This document shows, in pieces, positions 8,250 through 17,317 of a stretch of 64,000 nt of DNA. Both the position numbers and the translations under genes were made by a program. The notes beneath the pieces were generated by a model that had not been told where the DNA came from, searched no databases, and saw nothing but the letters and a program-made list of their open reading frames with translations. Numbering within the stretch: position 1 is the first letter of the stretch; every line of letters starts with the position of its first letter. Origin of the DNA: Mucilaginibacter hurinus (GTDB taxonomy: Bacteria > Bacteroidota > Bacteroidia > Sphingobacteriales > Sphingobacteriaceae); contig NZ_QGDC01000004.1 in NCBI RefSeq assembly GCF_003324525.1, positions 1 to 64,000 of the forward strand, in the 5' to 3' direction.

Positions 8250-10250
8250 CTAATTACTTGTGGTATAAAGAAATATTGTTTTATGGCTGGCATCCCGGTT
8301 TACATACCGCTTGCCTTTGTAATCAATATACAGTTTATTGGTATTGGTAGCTACTATGCAATCAACATTGCTTTCTTTTAAGGGAATGTTTTTACTGTAA
8401 TTATTTACATAAAGGTGCACCGGGTTAAGCGGGCGGCTGTAGCAATCTTTAAATAACGGGTACTCCCAATCATTATAACCTGATATAAAGCCAATGTTTT
8501 TATAACCTAACCGCTTAACTTCATTAAGTACTTCAGCATATTCAGGGTAGGTAGCCTTTTCGGTAATGAGTGAGAAATACTTTTGATACCTATTGTCGCT
8601 CACTGATATGGGCCGCGTTATCCTGAACCCGGCTACCATTGCATCGTATTTAATTAACGGGCGGCCAAAGTTAAACACCACCACCAGGTAACCATAAAAT
8701 AATATTACAGGTAGCATTACGGCCGTCACTTTACGGAATAAGCCACTAACGCCTGCAGCATAACACACCAGCGGCAGGGCCATTAAAAATATGGTGGTGT
8801 GCAGCCGCGTACCCAACGACTGCCACTTTAAATACAATACAAATACTACTACCTGTAATACTACGGCTACCAACAAAAGCATTACGCTGCTGCCCGCTTT
8901 CCTTGTAGTTAGCGTGGCCAGCGTAATTATCAGGCCAATTAATATCAGGAAAAAATGGAAAAAATTGGGGGCGTAATCATCGTGCGTGGCCGTCATTCCG
9001 CCGTAAAAATAAGCCCATAACATATCGCCGGGTATTCCGGAAGTTCCGGGAATGGTGATGGCAGGGTCGTTCAGATTAACATGAACAGCATTACTGAACT
9101 TGCGCACTGCTTTATTAGCCAGTAAGGTAATATGCGGCACGCCTAAAACGCCCATGTGCAAATCGGCATTTTTTACCGCATTAACAACGAAGTACCGTAC
9201 CGACATACTTTCATTTTTGTAGATGCGCGATTCCTCGTGATCCACACCCAAAAAATTACCGCTAAAACCATAGTTGCGGCTGTAATGCCCTATGTTGATC
9301 AATACAGGCAGTAACGCTGCCGTTAGCAAACCGCTATAGATATAATGTAGCTTTCTCTCTCTGAACACTTTTACAAGCACATCAATACCAAAAATGAGCA
9401 GCACCGGCGCCAGGTACATGTATGCAGTGCCCTTTGTAAAAAGACTTAGTCCCACCGCTAAGCCAAACCAGGCATAATTTTTTAGCGTTGGCTCTTTTAT
9501 GGCCTTTAGCATAAAGTAAAATGCGGTGAGTACAAAGGCGGCTACCACTATATCATTTTGCGTACTTGATGCCTGCAAAAGCACCTCGGGTATTGTTGCG
9601 GCCAATATACAGCCGGCTACTTGCCAGCGGCTACCAAGGCCCATTGCCTTAATAATTAATGTAACCGCTATCATAGCCCAAACCAGGTATACAAACTGCA
9701 CCGAAGACGACAAATAATCACTAAAATTTAGCAGGTTAATGTGCATAATAAGGTACTCGGCAAAGGGGGGTTGATACAGTTGCCGCACAATATGCGTTGG
9801 AAAATGTTCAACAGAGTGCTGACCTATCCAGGCAGGGATGCGTCCCATGTGGTAAGTAAGCGAATCGCGGTTATTGGGCGGATATATTATGCCCTGTGCA
9901 AATACCAGCAATAGCAACACGGCCAGCGCGCCCAACATTACCTTTTGGGACAGGCTGAGGGTAGTTAATTTAAGTTTTACATCGCTGCGAAGGTTTTTCA
10001 CAAACGTATTAAGTTGCTCCCGCTGCTTAAAAAGATAGCGTATATGGCCTGCACCAACAACCGCCCACACCAGCATTATTGCCCAAACATTGATGAACGC
10101 AACCAGGCTGAGCACTTCGGTGGTTATAACTACCAGGAGCGAAAATAACAGCACGCTCTGTAGCAGCAGTGAGCGCTTATTTGAATTGGGTTGACGTACG
10201 CCAAGCGTTAAAAAGACCCCTGCAAAAGTGATAAGTAATAGTATGGCCAT
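8250..10250 (-). CDS. Polytopic GT-C type (ArnT/PMT-like) membrane glycosyltransferase
   Basis: This 666-residue protein has about 11-12 hydrophobic segments. The first periplasmic loop holds Y-P-P-N-N-R-D-S-L-T-Y-H-M-G-R-I-P and Q-P-P-F-A-E-Y. This arrangement, an Asp soon after the first helices and a P-P-F-A motif, is typical of dolichyl-phosphate-mannose/ArnT-type GT-C enzymes, which move a sugar from a polyprenyl phosphate on the outer face of the membrane. A soluble C-terminal domain follows residue ~560. Donor and acceptor are unknown. It lies 45 bp downstream of trmN6 and is coupled to the phosphoesterase gene. Confidence 0.72.
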   Translation of the reverse strand: MAILLLITFAGVFLTLGVRQPNSNKRSLLLQSVLLFSLLVVITTEVLSLVAFINVWAIMLVWAVVGAGHIRYLFKQREQLNTFVKNLRSDVKLKLTTLSLSQKVMLGALAVLLLLVFAQGIIYPPNNRDSLTYHMGRIPAWIGQHSVEHFPTHIVRQLYQPPFAEYLIMHINLLNFSDYLSSSVQFVYLVWAMIAVTLIIKAMGLGSRWQVAGCILAATIPEVLLQASSTQNDIVVAAFVLTAFYFMLKAIKEPTLKNYAWFGLAVGLSLFTKGTAYMYLAPVLLIFGIDVLVKVFRERKLHYIYSGLLTAALLPVLINIGHYSRNYGFSGNFLGVDHEESRIYKNESMSVRYFVVNAVKNADLHMGVLGVPHITLLANKAVRKFSNAVHVNLNDPAITIPGTSGIPGDMLWAYFYGGMTATHDDYAPNFFHFFLILIGLIITLATLTTRKAGSSVMLLLVAVVLQVVVFVLYLKWQSLGTRLHTTIFLMALPLVCYAAGVSGLFRKVTAVMLPVILFYGYLVVVFNFGRPLIKYDAMVAGFRITRPISVSDNRYQKYFSLITEKATYPEYAEVLNEVKRLGYKNIGFISGYNDWEYPLFKDCYSRPLNPVHLYVNNYSKNIPLKESNVDCIVATNTNKLYIDYKGKRYVNRDASHKTIFLYTTSN

Positions 10251-10295
10251 ATAAAGGTTTACTGCGATACAGTGCCATAAAGGTATTATTATGCT

Positions 10296-11021
10296 TTAAA
10301 AAACTATAAAGAAATTTGCCAATGCCCGTTGGTACTGCTCGCTGTAAACTTTTGGAGCATTGTAAATTACAAACTGCTGTTGTTTTAACGCAAGCTGTTG
10401 TACACCAAAGCTTAATATTTCACGATGTGCTGCATCAGTTTTAAAAGAGTGCAGGGTAATATTTTTTTGCAGATGTAAACCGCGTTGTGCCGCTATGGAC
10501 TTAACAAGCGCGGCGGTGTTTACCGGCAATACCAGCCATAGAATACCACCGGGCGATAAATGCTGCAATGAAACCGAAATTAACTCTTCAAAAAAACCGG
10601 CACCGGCATGTTTGGCCAGGTTTTTAACCGCACTTGGCGATGCCAGCGCATCAATATAAAAAGGGGGATTTGATATTATAAGGTCGTACTTATTTTCCGG
10701 ATTAATTTTGAAAAAGTCGGCGAAACCCATGGCGTATGCCGTAAGTTTGTCTGCAAATGGGGAGTTATTAAAATTACTTGTCGCAGTAACGGCTGCTTCC
10801 TCATCTACCTCTACCGCATCTATTTTGGCTGTCGCGAAACGTTGTGCCAGCATTAACGCGATAACACCTGTACCGGTACCGATATCCAATATGGTTTGTG
10901 GTTTTTCCGCTTCGGCAAGAGCGCCAAGTAACACACCATCTGTATTAAGTTTCATGATGCAACCGCGCTGGTCTACATCAAATTTTTTAAAACGGAAAAG
11001 ATGTTTTTCGGGCTTGCTCAT
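10296..11021 (-). CDS. trmN6: tRNA1(Val) (adenine(37)-N6)-methyltransferase
   Basis: This 241-residue SAM-dependent Rossmann methyltransferase has glycine motif I (LDIGTGTGVIALMLAQ) and the N6-adenine signature NPPFY (in DLIISNPPFY). The N-terminal start (FRFKKFDVDQRGCIMKLNTDGVLLGA) is characteristic of TrmN6/YfiC, which methylates A37 of tRNA-Val. The start codon lies two bases after the stop of the VOC gene, placing it in the purL operon. A close RNA or protein N6-methyltransferase cannot be fully excluded. Confidence 0.88.
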   Translation of the reverse strand: MSKPEKHLFRFKKFDVDQRGCIMKLNTDGVLLGALAEAEKPQTILDIGTGTGVIALMLAQRFATAKIDAVEVDEEAAVTATSNFNNSPFADKLTAYAMGFADFFKINPENKYDLIISNPPFYIDALASPSAVKNLAKHAGAGFFEELISVSLQHLSPGGILWLVLPVNTAALVKSIAAQRGLHLQKNITLHSFKTDAAHREILSFGVQQLALKQQQFVIYNAPKVYSEQYQRALANFFIVF

Positions 11022-11023
11022 GG

Positions 11024-11413
11024 TCAGGCTTCGTAAAGCTCAAGCGGCAGCCCGTCAGGGTCGGGGAAAAAGGTATATCGCTTTCCGGTAAATTCGTCTA
11101 TCCTTACCGGCTCAGTAGCTATTCCGTATGCGTTAAGGGCAGCTATGGCCTCATCTATATCATCCACCGTAAGTGCCAAATGCCGCAGCCCCGCGGCTTC
11201 GGGCATTGAAGGGCGCGGCGGCGGCTCAGGGAACGAAAAAAGCTCAACCTGGTATTGTCCTGCAATTTCCAGATCGAGCTTGTATGAATTCCTTTCGGCG
11301 CGGTAAACCTCGCGTACTATGCTTAAACCGAGCACTTCGCAGTAAAATTGTTTTGACCGCTGATAGTCTGTACAAATTATAGCGATATGGTGTACCCCGT
11401 TTAGTTTCAGCAT
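11024..11413 (-). CDS. VOC-family (glyoxalase-like) metalloprotein, YaeR type
   Basis: This 129-residue protein has two beta-alpha-beta-beta-beta modules of the vicinal oxygen chelate fold. The four likely metal ligands are His9, Glu57, His78 and Glu125 (VHHIAII, QVELFSF, LRHLALTV, LPLELYEA). It resembles YaeR/GloA2-like proteins more than true glyoxalase I; the substrate is unknown. It sits three bases downstream of purL and two bases upstream of trmN6, so all three are almost certainly co-transcribed. Confidence 0.87.
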   Translation of the reverse strand: MLKLNGVHHIAIICTDYQRSKQFYCEVLGLSIVREVYRAERNSYKLDLEIAGQYQVELFSFPEPPPRPSMPEAAGLRHLALTVDDIDEAIAALNAYGIATEPVRIDEFTGKRYTFFPDPDGLPLELYEA

Positions 11414-11416
11414 TGT

Positions 11417-13642
11417 TTATTCGTCGCCTAATATTACGTGCAGCACGTTATCATGCAGCAGCTTTACATCAGTTACGTGGCCAAACAACTCCTCATCTAC
11501 ATTGAAAAAACCGTTTGTAACAGTACCTAATAGCGTAAATTCGGTTTCACTTGTGGCCATCAGTTCAACAAAGCTGTCCTGCTGCTCAGGTGCAACACTC
11601 ACTACTATCCTGCCCTGGGCTTCGCCAAACAGGAAAGCATCTTTACGAATGGCGCTATCAGTGGCAATGTCAAACCCTAATCCGTTAGGCATAGCTGATT
11701 CAGCCAGGGTTATGTATAAACCGCCATCAGCCACATCATGTACAGATTGCACCAATTTGTGCTGTATTAACAGTTTAATTACCTGGTGGGTGGCGTACTC
11801 TTTGTCCAGATCGAAATACGGGGCAGGCGATGCCTGTATTTTATGCCATGATGCCAGGTACTGCGACGCAGCAATATCGTTTACAGACTCCCCTATCAGG
11901 TAAATAAAATCGCCGGGTTGCTTAAAGTCAAGCGTCATTATATTATCCAGGTTATCCATTACGCCCAGCATACCAATAGTTGGGGTTGGGAACACCGGGC
12001 CCTCATCTGACGACTGGTTGTAAAAGCTTACGTTACCACCTGTTACCGGTGTTTCAAACTTACGGCAAGCCTCGCCCATGCCCTTAATAGCACCAACAAA
12101 CTGCCAGTATACTTCAGGAATATATGGGTTACCAAAATTTAAACAATTGGTAATAGCAACCGGCTCGCCCCCGGCACAGGTAATATTGCGCGCAGCTTCG
12201 GCCACCGCTATGGCGCAGCCCTTTTGCGGGTCGGCATATACGTAGCGTGAGTTGCAGTCAACGGTTATTACAATGGCTTTATCGGTATCACGTACTGCAA
12301 CAACAGCCGCATCACTTGGCCGGTTGGTGGTCATGGTTGATACGCCTACCATTGAATCATACTGGTCAGTTACCCAACGTTTTGAAGCAATATTGGGATG
12401 ACCGATCAAATGTTCGGCTACAGCAATCAAATCTTCCGGCTCAGCGACATCTTCTATTTTAAACTTTTGGTTTTCGGCATAATAGGCAGGTTCGCGGTAC
12501 TCGCGGGTATACACCGGCGCTCCGCCGCCTAATACCAAGTCGTCTGCAGGCACATCAGCAACCTTTTCGCCGTTCATAAAATACTCCAGGCGTTTGGTGT
12601 CGGTAACTTCGCCGATAATCGCACAGTTAAGATCCCACTTTTCAAACACCGCTTCAACCTCTTTTTCGCGTCCCTTGTGTACTACAATCAGCATACGCTC
12701 CTGCGATTCTGACAGCAATATTTCAAAAGGCTTCATATTTTCCTGGCGCGTAGGTACAGCATCTAGGTTTATCCGCATACCATGTTCACCCTTGGCCGAC
12801 ATTTCGGAGTTTGAACAAATTATACCCGCAGCCCCCATGTCCTGCATGCCCACAACCGCGCCTGTTTTAATCACCTCAAGCGTAGCTTCAAGCAGCAATT
12901 TTTCCTGGAAGGGGTCCCCTACCTGTACAGCAGGTAAGTCATTAACCGAATCTTCTGTTATATCTTTTGAGGCAAAGGCCGCACCGTGTATGCCATCTTT
13001 ACCCGTTGCCGAACCCACTATATACACCGGGTTGCCAACACCATATGATGTAGCTGAAACGGTTTCGCCTTCCTTAACGATACCGGCCGAAAAGGCATTT
13101 ACCAGCGGATTTATGTTATAGCATTCGTCAAAAAACAGTTCGCCGCCCACGGTAGGAATACCAAAGGCGTTGCCATAGTGGCTGATACCTTTCACCACGC
13201 CTTTAATTAACCACTTGGTTTTATCGAGATGAATATCACCAAAACGCAGGGAGTTTAGCTGTGCGATAGGACGGGCACCCATGGTAAATATATCGCGGTT
13301 AATACCGCCCACTCCTGTTGCAGCACCCTGGTAAGGCTCAAGCGCCGAAGGGTGGTTGTGCGATTCGATTTTAAAGGCACAGCCAATACCGCCGCCTAAA
13401 TCTACTAAACCGGCATTCTCTTCGCCTGCTTTAGCCAGCATACGCGGACCATCCTTAGGCAAAGTTTTAAGCCATGTGATAGAGTTTTTGTAAGAACAAT
13501 GCTCGCTCCACATTACCGAGAAGATAGACAATTCGGTAAAGTTAGGCACACGTCCCAGTATCTCTTTTATTCTTTCGAATTCTTCGGGTAACAGGCCAAG
13601 ATCCTTGGCGGTTTCAACGGTGGTTAACTCTTGGTTCTCCAA
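11417..13642 (-). CDS. purL: Phosphoribosylformylglycinamidine synthase subunit PurL
   Basis: This is the short form of FGAM synthase II, 741 residues, which converts FGAR to FGAM with ATP in de novo purine synthesis. It would need PurQ and PurS, which are not in this window. Diagnostic blocks include MWSEHCSYKNS, ESHNHPSALEPYQGAATGVGG and the second AIRS-like half with VTGGNVSFYNQ and SVHDVADGGL. The start codon is TTG at 13640-13642: an in-frame stop lies four codons upstream and the next Met is residue 44, inside a conserved block. It is the first gene of the purL - VOC - trmN6 operon. Confidence 0.96.
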   Translation of the reverse strand: MENQELTTVETAKDLGLLPEEFERIKEILGRVPNFTELSIFSVMWSEHCSYKNSITWLKTLPKDGPRMLAKAGEENAGLVDLGGGIGCAFKIESHNHPSALEPYQGAATGVGGINRDIFTMGARPIAQLNSLRFGDIHLDKTKWLIKGVVKGISHYGNAFGIPTVGGELFFDECYNINPLVNAFSAGIVKEGETVSATSYGVGNPVYIVGSATGKDGIHGAAFASKDITEDSVNDLPAVQVGDPFQEKLLLEATLEVIKTGAVVGMQDMGAAGIICSNSEMSAKGEHGMRINLDAVPTRQENMKPFEILLSESQERMLIVVHKGREKEVEAVFEKWDLNCAIIGEVTDTKRLEYFMNGEKVADVPADDLVLGGGAPVYTREYREPAYYAENQKFKIEDVAEPEDLIAVAEHLIGHPNIASKRWVTDQYDSMVGVSTMTTNRPSDAAVVAVRDTDKAIVITVDCNSRYVYADPQKGCAIAVAEAARNITCAGGEPVAITNCLNFGNPYIPEVYWQFVGAIKGMGEACRKFETPVTGGNVSFYNQSSDEGPVFPTPTIGMLGVMDNLDNIMTLDFKQPGDFIYLIGESVNDIAASQYLASWHKIQASPAPYFDLDKEYATHQVIKLLIQHKLVQSVHDVADGGLYITLAESAMPNGLGFDIATDSAIRKDAFLFGEAQGRIVVSVAPEQQDSFVELMATSETEFTLLGTVTNGFFNVDEELFGHVTDVKLLHDNVLHVILGDE

Positions 13643-13670
13643 TGTGTATATTTTTATTTGAAAGGATGCG

Positions 13671-13678
13671 CAAAAGTA
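13671..13678 (-). promoter_or_regulatory. -7 promoter element of purL
   Basis: On the minus strand this reads TACTTTTG, an exact TAnnTTTG match, 28 bp upstream of the TTG start codon. No TTG -33 element lies at the expected distance. Confidence 0.5.
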
Positions 13679-13892
13679 GGAAAAAGAGGCGAAAGCTTAA
13701 AGCAGAAAGCAAAAAGACTGATGCTAGCTGATATAGTATTAAAACTTATACCGATGATCAGAAAAAGCTTTTCGATTTCGATGAAGGTTACCAGTAGCAT
13801 TAATGAAGCACGAACATGGTTAGCGCAAATTTAAAACATTAAGCAATCTGCCAGTGCTGCGTACCGTTTTACGGCGAGCACATACTGTATGC

Positions 13893-13915
13893 AAAAAGAC
13901 GGCCCTTTCGGGCCG
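13893..13915 (-). terminator. Terminator of tonB
   Basis: A six-bp GC-only stem, CGGCCC/GGGCCG (13900-13905 with 13910-13915), with a four-base loop is followed on the minus strand by a T run (plus-strand A run 13893-13897). It lies 60 bp after the tonB stop. Confidence 0.75.
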
Positions 13916-13975
13916 CCGCATTCGCCATCTACATATACAAATTGAGGGCTACATTTAAATAACTCACCTATAGTG

Positions 13976-14848
13976 TTATTCAGGTGCTCTGAAATTAATG
14001 GGAATTGTATATTTAACACGTACCGGGCGGCCATTTTGTATGCCAGGCCTCCAGGCTGGTGCCATCTTAAGTACGCGCAGGGCTTCTTCATCAAACCCGA
14101 ATCCGGCTCCGCGATCCACTTTAAAATCTGTCAGCTTGCCATCTTTTTCCACAATAAAGCTTATTAGCACACGACCGTTTAAACCTTCACGCTCTGCAAC
14201 TGCCGGGTAACGCAGGTGTTTTTGAAGAAACTTGCTCCACGCCTGTGCCCCGCCAACGGGCTCGGGCAATACTTCTATAGCGTTAAAGTTATATACACCG
14301 TTATCTGTACCTGCCCCTTCACCCATGCCGGTGCCCATGCCTTTAGCAGTTGCATCGCCGGTGCCGTTTGCACCACTGAGGTTTTCTACACCCGTGATGC
14401 CATCCTGGTTTTGTGGGCCGATGGCAGCGGTTAATTCGCTGATTTTTGGCGGATCAACGGTAGGCAAGTCGTCAGCTACCACTTCAGTGGGTATCGCATT
14501 TGTTTTAACCCTCGGCGCAGCAGCCGCCGGGGTTACCGGTGCAGCAGCGGGTGTAGTTATTTCAACCGGCGGCTCAACTTTTACCGGCGGTTTAATTTTT
14601 GTTATGTTGACAGGGGTTTCCTTATCCTTAGGTTCAACTATAGATACTGCCTGCTCTATTGCCGGCCTGGCGGCATATAAAACAATTGCCAATGCAGCGC
14701 CTACACCGAAAAAACCTATGCCCATTGACTTGAGCAACGTTGATGCGTAGGTTTGCCTTAACTCGTAGGCACCATAATTTTTGTTCCGGTTAGTAAATAC
14801 AAGATCAAGCCACTCGGTCCTGTACAAATCAAATTTGGTGATAAGCAT
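13976..14848 (-). CDS. tonB: Energy transducer TonB
   Basis: This 290-residue protein has an N-terminal cytoplasmic tail with N-Y-G-A-Y-E-L-R, typical of Bacteroidota TonB. One membrane helix follows (residues ~40-60), then a Pro/Ala-rich periplasmic spacer (~75-120) and a Gly-rich linker. The C-terminal TonB domain (~200-290) contains YPAVAEREGLNGRV and PAWRPGIQNGRPV. It couples the proton motive force, through ExbB/ExbD, to outer-membrane receptors such as the Oar-like receptor at 22.7-25.8 kb. No exbBD genes are adjacent. Its own terminator follows. Confidence 0.9.
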   Translation of the reverse strand: MLITKFDLYRTEWLDLVFTNRNKNYGAYELRQTYASTLLKSMGIGFFGVGAALAIVLYAARPAIEQAVSIVEPKDKETPVNITKIKPPVKVEPPVEITTPAAAPVTPAAAAPRVKTNAIPTEVVADDLPTVDPPKISELTAAIGPQNQDGITGVENLSGANGTGDATAKGMGTGMGEGAGTDNGVYNFNAIEVLPEPVGGAQAWSKFLQKHLRYPAVAEREGLNGRVLISFIVEKDGKLTDFKVDRGAGFGFDEEALRVLKMAPAWRPGIQNGRPVRVKYTIPINFRAPE

Positions 14849-15002
14849 GATAATTGGAATTAAGTTTCTATTATAACGCGTATAAACAGTATTATATTTT
14901 GTTAAAATGGAAATATTTGCTGTTTTGAAACTTTAATAACGTTTACCCGCCGTAATTATTAAAGTAACAGATGTTTGAACACCCATATTACGTTAATGGC
15001 AT

Positions 15003-15029
15003 AAAAAAGGCCGGTTTATTACCAGCCTT
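15003..15029 (-). terminator. Terminator after the DUF4468 gene
   Basis: The minus-strand hairpin (15007-15014 with 15022-15029, one internal mismatch) is followed by a run of six T. It lies 13 bp downstream of the stop codon. Confidence 0.7.
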
Positions 15030-15041
15030 AATTATAGTTAC

Positions 15042-15638
15042 CTACCATTCTTTAGTAATAATTTTTTTAAGCTTCGTTTCGGCGGGCGACAACCCGCTTG
15101 TTTTGGCCATATATGATTTTAATTTTGCGCCTACCCACCTGCAGTTCATCAATAACTTATCAATATAATCGTCCGTATCTTTTTGTCCGAGTTTTCTGTA
15201 CCCATGTTCAAGAGGTATTTTTTTTCCAGACACCGGAACATAGTTGGCGTAACGGTCGCGCTGGTAAGGCACAACAACAAAATTAGTTAGCCAATAGCGG
15301 TATTTGTCTCCTTTAACCTCTATAGTGAGGTCAAACTCGATTTTGGCATTTGGCTGTAAAGATACAAGCGCTTTTTTCCTGACCATAAAACCACCTGTGC
15401 CTGTAAGACTTAACTTGCTCTTATTTTCTTTATTCAACTTAAGCTGATCAGATGGATATGCCGTCTTCAAAAAATGCAGTGCCCTGTTATATAAGGTGTC
15501 AGTATTTACTGATGGCTCGGAAGCAACCTGGTAATAAATGTATTTATCATTTTCATCAAACGATAATGAATCTGTTGTTTGTGCGTGAGCCAAGGCCACG
15601 CCGAAAGCAAACATTAGTGTTAATACTATTTCTTTCAT
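15042..15638 (-). CDS. Secreted DUF4468-like protein
   Basis: This protein of 198 residues has a signal peptide cleaved after about ALAHAQ (residue ~20). The ATG at 15636-15638 is preferred to one nine codons upstream because it gives a standard signal peptide. The body (DENDKYIYYQV, YNRALHFLKTAY, then a beta-rich segment with FDLTIEVKGDKYRYWLTNF) resembles DUF4468 proteins of Bacteroidota, which carry a TBP-like fold and have no known function. The family call is by general resemblance only. Confidence 0.62.
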   Translation of the reverse strand: MKEIVLTLMFAFGVALAHAQTTDSLSFDENDKYIYYQVASEPSVNTDTLYNRALHFLKTAYPSDQLKLNKENKSKLSLTGTGGFMVRKKALVSLQPNAKIEFDLTIEVKGDKYRYWLTNFVVVPYQRDRYANYVPVSGKKIPLEHGYRKLGQKDTDDYIDKLLMNCRWVGAKLKSYMAKTSGLSPAETKLKKIITKEW

Positions 15639-15648
15639 TATGTAAATA

Positions 15649-15678
15649 TAAAAAAGCCGCCCCAAATGAGGCGGCTTT
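15649..15678 (-). terminator. Terminator of the porin gene
   Basis: A nine-bp perfect stem, AAAGCCGCC/GGCGGCTTT (15653-15661 with 15670-15678), is followed on the minus strand by a T run. It sits 30 bp past the porin stop and just upstream of the DUF4468 start, so it separates the two genes. Confidence 0.85.
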
Positions 15679-15708
15679 CTGAAAAAATCAACTCAAATTA
15701 TTCAACTA

Positions 15709-16737
15709 TTAGAAAGCGTATACTGCTGCCAATACAAATTGAGAAGCTTGCTTAGATGGAGTTCCATTCTTTTTCAAGAAGTTTCCATCGTTGTTCCAGC
15801 TGTCAAGCCTTACCTCAGGAATAAAAGTAAGCGGACCACCTTTAATATTTGCAGTTAACGTAATAGCTTTTACGTTTTGTGATTCTACATCAACTTCAAC
15901 ACCTTCTTCCATAGTGGTGTAACCTTTCCATTTAAAGTACTCAGCTCTTACTCCGATGGTTGCGATGCTAGACACGGCGATTTGCGGATATAAGGCCACG
16001 CCGGTGTAACCGCCAGCGCTTTCCGGTGCCGACCAATCAGCTGCGTTTAAGCCCAATTTAAAGGCATCGGTGATTTGGTATGCTGTAGTCAGGTCAAAAA
16101 TGGTACCTGATGTTTTACCTGTTAATACGTTCAGATAAGCACTCCAGCCCTCAACCGGTGTCAACCCGATCTGTGCGCCAAAATTGTCAAGTTTTTTTGC
16201 CGAACGGTAGCCATTCCAAACATCATTAAAGATACCTGCCATTAAGCTCACCTTATCATTAACAACATAGCTCGCTTTAAAGCCGGCATTTTGGAATGGG
16301 CCATTTGTAAACAAATAAGAAGTTGAGTAATTGAAATTACCTACCGGGCTAATTACCTCGTATCCTATAAACGTTCCCATATAACCGGCTGTTAATGCAA
16401 ACTTGTCGGTTACATCATACGATACATATAAGTTTTGAATGTGGTAGAAGTCGCCATTTAAACCTGTGGGCAATGACTGCTCCTGTCCGCGCGGACCGAA
16501 AGAAATCTCGCCTACGAATGACGCGCGCTGCAATTTTTTCTTCAATGCTATGTCAACCATACCAATCGACATTGAATTGTGGTCAGTAGCAAAGCTGGTA
16601 CCGATGTTTTTACGGTCAGCGAAATCATACTTAAAGTATGTATCTACCGAACCGCTGATCGTCAGGGTAGAATCCTGGGCTTTGGCTGTGAATACAGCTG
16701 CAGATAATAAAGATAAAAGTAAAAGTTTTCTTTTCAT
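15709..16737 (-). CDS. Outer-membrane beta-barrel porin (OmpL/PF07642-like)
   Basis: This protein of 342 residues has a signal peptide (KLLLLSLLSAAVFTAKAQ) followed by alternating amphipathic beta-strands and a terminal Phe (AAVYAF), as in outer-membrane barrels. Features such as SGSVDTYFKYDF near the N-terminus and repeated Y-x-x-x-D-x-W turns suggest the putative beta-barrel porin-2 family. The ATG at 16735-16737 is chosen over one 16 codons upstream because it opens the signal peptide. It is divergent from glutamine synthetase III across a 580-bp AT-rich region, so a role in uptake of small nitrogen compounds is possible but unproven. Confidence 0.82.
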   Translation of the reverse strand: MKRKLLLLSLLSAAVFTAKAQDSTLTISGSVDTYFKYDFADRKNIGTSFATDHNSMSIGMVDIALKKKLQRASFVGEISFGPRGQEQSLPTGLNGDFYHIQNLYVSYDVTDKFALTAGYMGTFIGYEVISPVGNFNYSTSYLFTNGPFQNAGFKASYVVNDKVSLMAGIFNDVWNGYRSAKKLDNFGAQIGLTPVEGWSAYLNVLTGKTSGTIFDLTTAYQITDAFKLGLNAADWSAPESAGGYTGVALYPQIAVSSIATIGVRAEYFKWKGYTTMEEGVEVDVESQNVKAITLTANIKGGPLTFIPEVRLDSWNNDGNFLKKNGTPSKQASQFVLAAVYAF

Positions 16738-16921
16738 GATAACGATTGGATTAATTAAGTTTTCGATTTGATGATTTAATTGCAATAGTTTTTAATTTTT
16801 TTGAGAACGGTGTACGATAATTAAAACAGAAAGCTCCTATTACGCCCATAATTGTGAAAAAGGATAAATTTTAAATATCATATTTTGTTAATTATATTAT
16901 AAAAAGCGTTTTCTATTAAAA

Positions 16922-16954
16922 TTTTGATAAAAGTAGGTACTGATTTTATCAAAA
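16922..16954. repeat. 11-bp inverted repeat in the glnN/porin control region
   Basis: TTTTGATAAAA (16922-16932) and TTTTATCAAAA (16944-16954) are exact reverse complements around an 11-bp spacer, so centres are 22 bp apart, two helical turns. It could be an operator for a dimeric regulator or a stem in a long porin leader. There is no T run fitting a terminator for any gene. Confidence 0.6.
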
Positions 16955-17261
16955 ACAAATTTATTAAGTAATTTTCTTAAATTATTTTCAACAAAAACAC
17001 ATAATATATCGATTAGCAGCAAAATAGATAAGATGTTTTTGGCATGATTAGCCTAATTACTGGAAATATCTCATTTAATAATCCTCAAAACACAAAAAAA
17101 CCTATATCAATTTAATAATTAACAAAAATCAGGCGATCATTTTGCATAATAACACGGAAAATCGACATTCACTGACACAATTTCTGCTACTGGATAAGCA
17201 AAATCGAAAAACGAACCGCGGATTTGGCAATAGTTTTTGCGATTGAGTAATTATTTAAAAA

Positions 17262-17293
17262 TTGCGCATTGTTAAATGATAATTCTAATTTTG
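17262..17293 (+). promoter_or_regulatory. Promoter of glnN
   Basis: TTG (17262-17264), a 21-bp spacer and TAATTTTG (17286-17293) match the Bacteroidota TTG-N17-23-TAnnTTTG consensus. The glnN ATG is 24 bp after the element. Confidence 0.65.
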
Positions 17294-17317
17294 GGGATAA
17301 CCTAAAATTGATTTCAA

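Larger units (their letters stand above)
13643..13975. other. Gap between tonB and purL: promoter and terminator
   Basis: This 333-bp gap holds the purL -7 element at the left and the tonB terminator at the right. Between them I see no coding sequence with convincing composition and no recognisable RNA gene or riboswitch. Confidence 0.6.
16738..17317. other. AT-rich divergent regulatory region between porin and glnN
   Basis: This is 580 bp without coding potential, very AT-rich. It contains a perfect 11-bp inverted repeat at 16922-16954, a minus-strand TAAATTTG (16956-16963) that could serve the porin with a long leader, and a complete promoter for glnN at 17262-17293. Its length is unusual for this gene-dense window and suggests regulation of both genes. 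Confidence 0.6.

Noticed and set aside
13831..14094. Open frame of 87 codons on the minus strand overlapping the end of tonB
   Set aside because: It is an alternative frame of tonB that also runs through its terminator; the TonB frame has full family motifs.
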